The notes under the pieces were generated by a model. It was not told where the DNA came from, did no database searches, and saw nothing but the letters and a program-made list of their open reading frames with translations. From Phyllostachys edulis (taxonomy: Eukaryota; Streptophyta; Magnoliopsida; Poales; Poaceae), in assembly GCA_036346405.1 (NCBI GenBank), contig CM070562.1, positions 104,174,999-104,238,998 on the forward strand: a stretch of DNA of 64,000 nt, in the 5' to 3' direction. Shown piece by piece: positions 63,192 through 64,000 of this stretch (position 1 is its first letter; each line of letters opens with the position of its first letter). Made by a program: the position numbers and the translations under genes.

Positions 63192-64000
63192 TGTCGGTGT
63201 TTTAGGACCGAACTTACGTAAAGATTATTTGATTCGGGGGTTCCTCTAAGCTCAAAATCACACAGAGAAGGAGACACGGGGATTTTTATATAGGTTCGAG
63301 CCTTCTCCTGGGAGAATAACAACCCTACTCCTGTGTGTATGTATCGAGTATGCTGGATTACAAAATGGAGCCAAAGACTAGAGTACTATGCTCCTAATCG
63401 CCCTCGGATCCCCTCATTGTCCCGATGATTTTGCCTTTTATACAGTCTTCAAGGTGTACCATTGTATCTCCAGTGTAAAGGTTGACTTAATGTCCCAAAT
63501 TATTGAGCCATTACTGGAGGTTATTGTGGAAGTAGTAACGTTCCCACGCTGCCAGGCAATTACCACCATAACAAAGGAGTTAAAATCGTGCCATTATTCC
63601 AGAGAATAACTGCGTAGTTTACTGCCTATATCTTGAATATGGTGCGAAAGATTCCCTGTTCGACTAGGCCGACATGTCTGTAAGCCCTGTCGATTAGGGA
63701 CTGGTTGTATAAGAGCTTACAACCAGGTGGTGGTCGTAGAAGATCTTACGACCACGGACTGATCGTAGAAGAACTTACGATCATAGGATAGTCGTAGAAG
63801 GACCTACGACTATGGGGTAGTCGTAAGAGGACTTACGACTACTAGATGGTCGTAGAAGAACTTACAACCTCCAGCTTCTCCCTTATGGCTATTAAGGGGT
63901 ATACGACGTCATATTTATCCATAATATGGATTATGGATAAATGATAAAATAAGAATTATTATATCATTGTCATCTAGCCCCCCAGCTTAAGCGAAAATAA
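63192..64000 (+). mobile_element. Terminal repeat of the element-A family (C), cut by the window end
   Basis: Starts TGTCGGTGTTTTAGGACCG and follows the 32211 copy to its visible end, including gattcggggg, gagaataacaaccctactc, the palindrome array, aaggggtatac and gtcatctagccc. The two copies have diverged clearly, so they come from separate insertions. Confidence 0.7.
63702..63870. repeat. Palindrome array 4 (six units, exact 29-bp period)
   Basis: Units start at 63702, 63731, 63760, 63789, 63818 and 63847. The first five are perfect palindromes with arms of 8-10 bp: TGGTTGTA/TACAACCA, TGGTCGTA/TACGACCA, TGATCGTA/TACGATCA, TAGTCGTAG/CTACGACTA and TAGTCGTAAG/CTTACGACTA. The sixth has mismatches. 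Spacers of five bases (ggtgg, cggac, tagga, tgggg, ctaga) are not conserved. Confidence 0.97.

Noticed and set aside
63702..63870. CRISPR array
   Set aside because: The regular 29-bp period superficially looks like one, but spacers are only 5 bp, the repeats vary, and this is a plant nuclear genome within an LTR-type repeat.
32211..64000. One giant retroelement bounded by the two TGTCGGTG repeats
   Set aside because: The repeats are too diverged to be a single pair, and intact host genes (the fucosyltransferases) and unrelated elements lie between them.

Overview
The window is nuclear DNA of a grass (Poaceae). Its genes have canonical GT..AG introns and GC-rich first exons. The gene set is grass-like (RAD54, a CNR1-type PLAC8 protein, GT37 fucosyltransferases), and the space between genes is filled with MITEs, foldback elements, MULE remnants and nested LTR retrotransposons. 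No species name can be supported from the sequence alone.

Layout. 1-8.9 kb holds one small two-exon gene on the minus strand (DUF1645-like, ends in SKQEL, 3742-4288) in otherwise non-coding DNA. 8.9-12.7 kb is an unclassified AT-rich dispersed repeat with a nested 1.1-kb hAT-type element (9958-11084, 8-bp target duplication). 14.45-23.16 kb is a complete 21-exon RAD54 gene on the minus strand; one of its introns is GC-AG. 23.5-26.4 kb has a foldback element with a 9-bp target duplication and two gene relics: the tail of an EF-hand-like gene and a 5'-truncated ACC oxidase. 27-29.5 kb has a Tourist-like MITE, two foldback elements of one family and then a complete four-exon CNR1-like gene. 30.5-44.3 kb is transposon territory: Harbinger and MULE relics, an LTR-type element with a decayed PF04195-type gene, one long LTR (about 2.5 kb) with a tRNA-Met primer-binding site, and a degenerate MuDR-type transposase. 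44.8-59.3 kb is a fucosyltransferase (GT37) cluster: two intact two-exon genes in tandem on the plus strand with an orphan first-exon relic between them. 59.9-64 kb is nested Ty3/gypsy material, ending in a second copy of the terminal repeat seen at 32.2 kb.

How the genes relate. RAD54 acts in homologous recombination, CNR1-like proteins in cell-number control, and the GT37 enzymes in Golgi fucosylation of wall glycans. Only the GT37 genes form a functional cluster, which arose by tandem duplication.

The most unusual signal is a set of 24-bp palindromes repeated at a 29-bp period. They occur in the terminal repeats at 32.7 and 63.7 kb and in non-coding gaps (probable introns) of the PF04195 gene at 34.5 and 36.2 kb. 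Both arms change together from unit to unit, so pairing is kept while sequence is not. A similar but less regular design occurs inside the foldback elements at 23.5, 27.9 and 28.3 kb.
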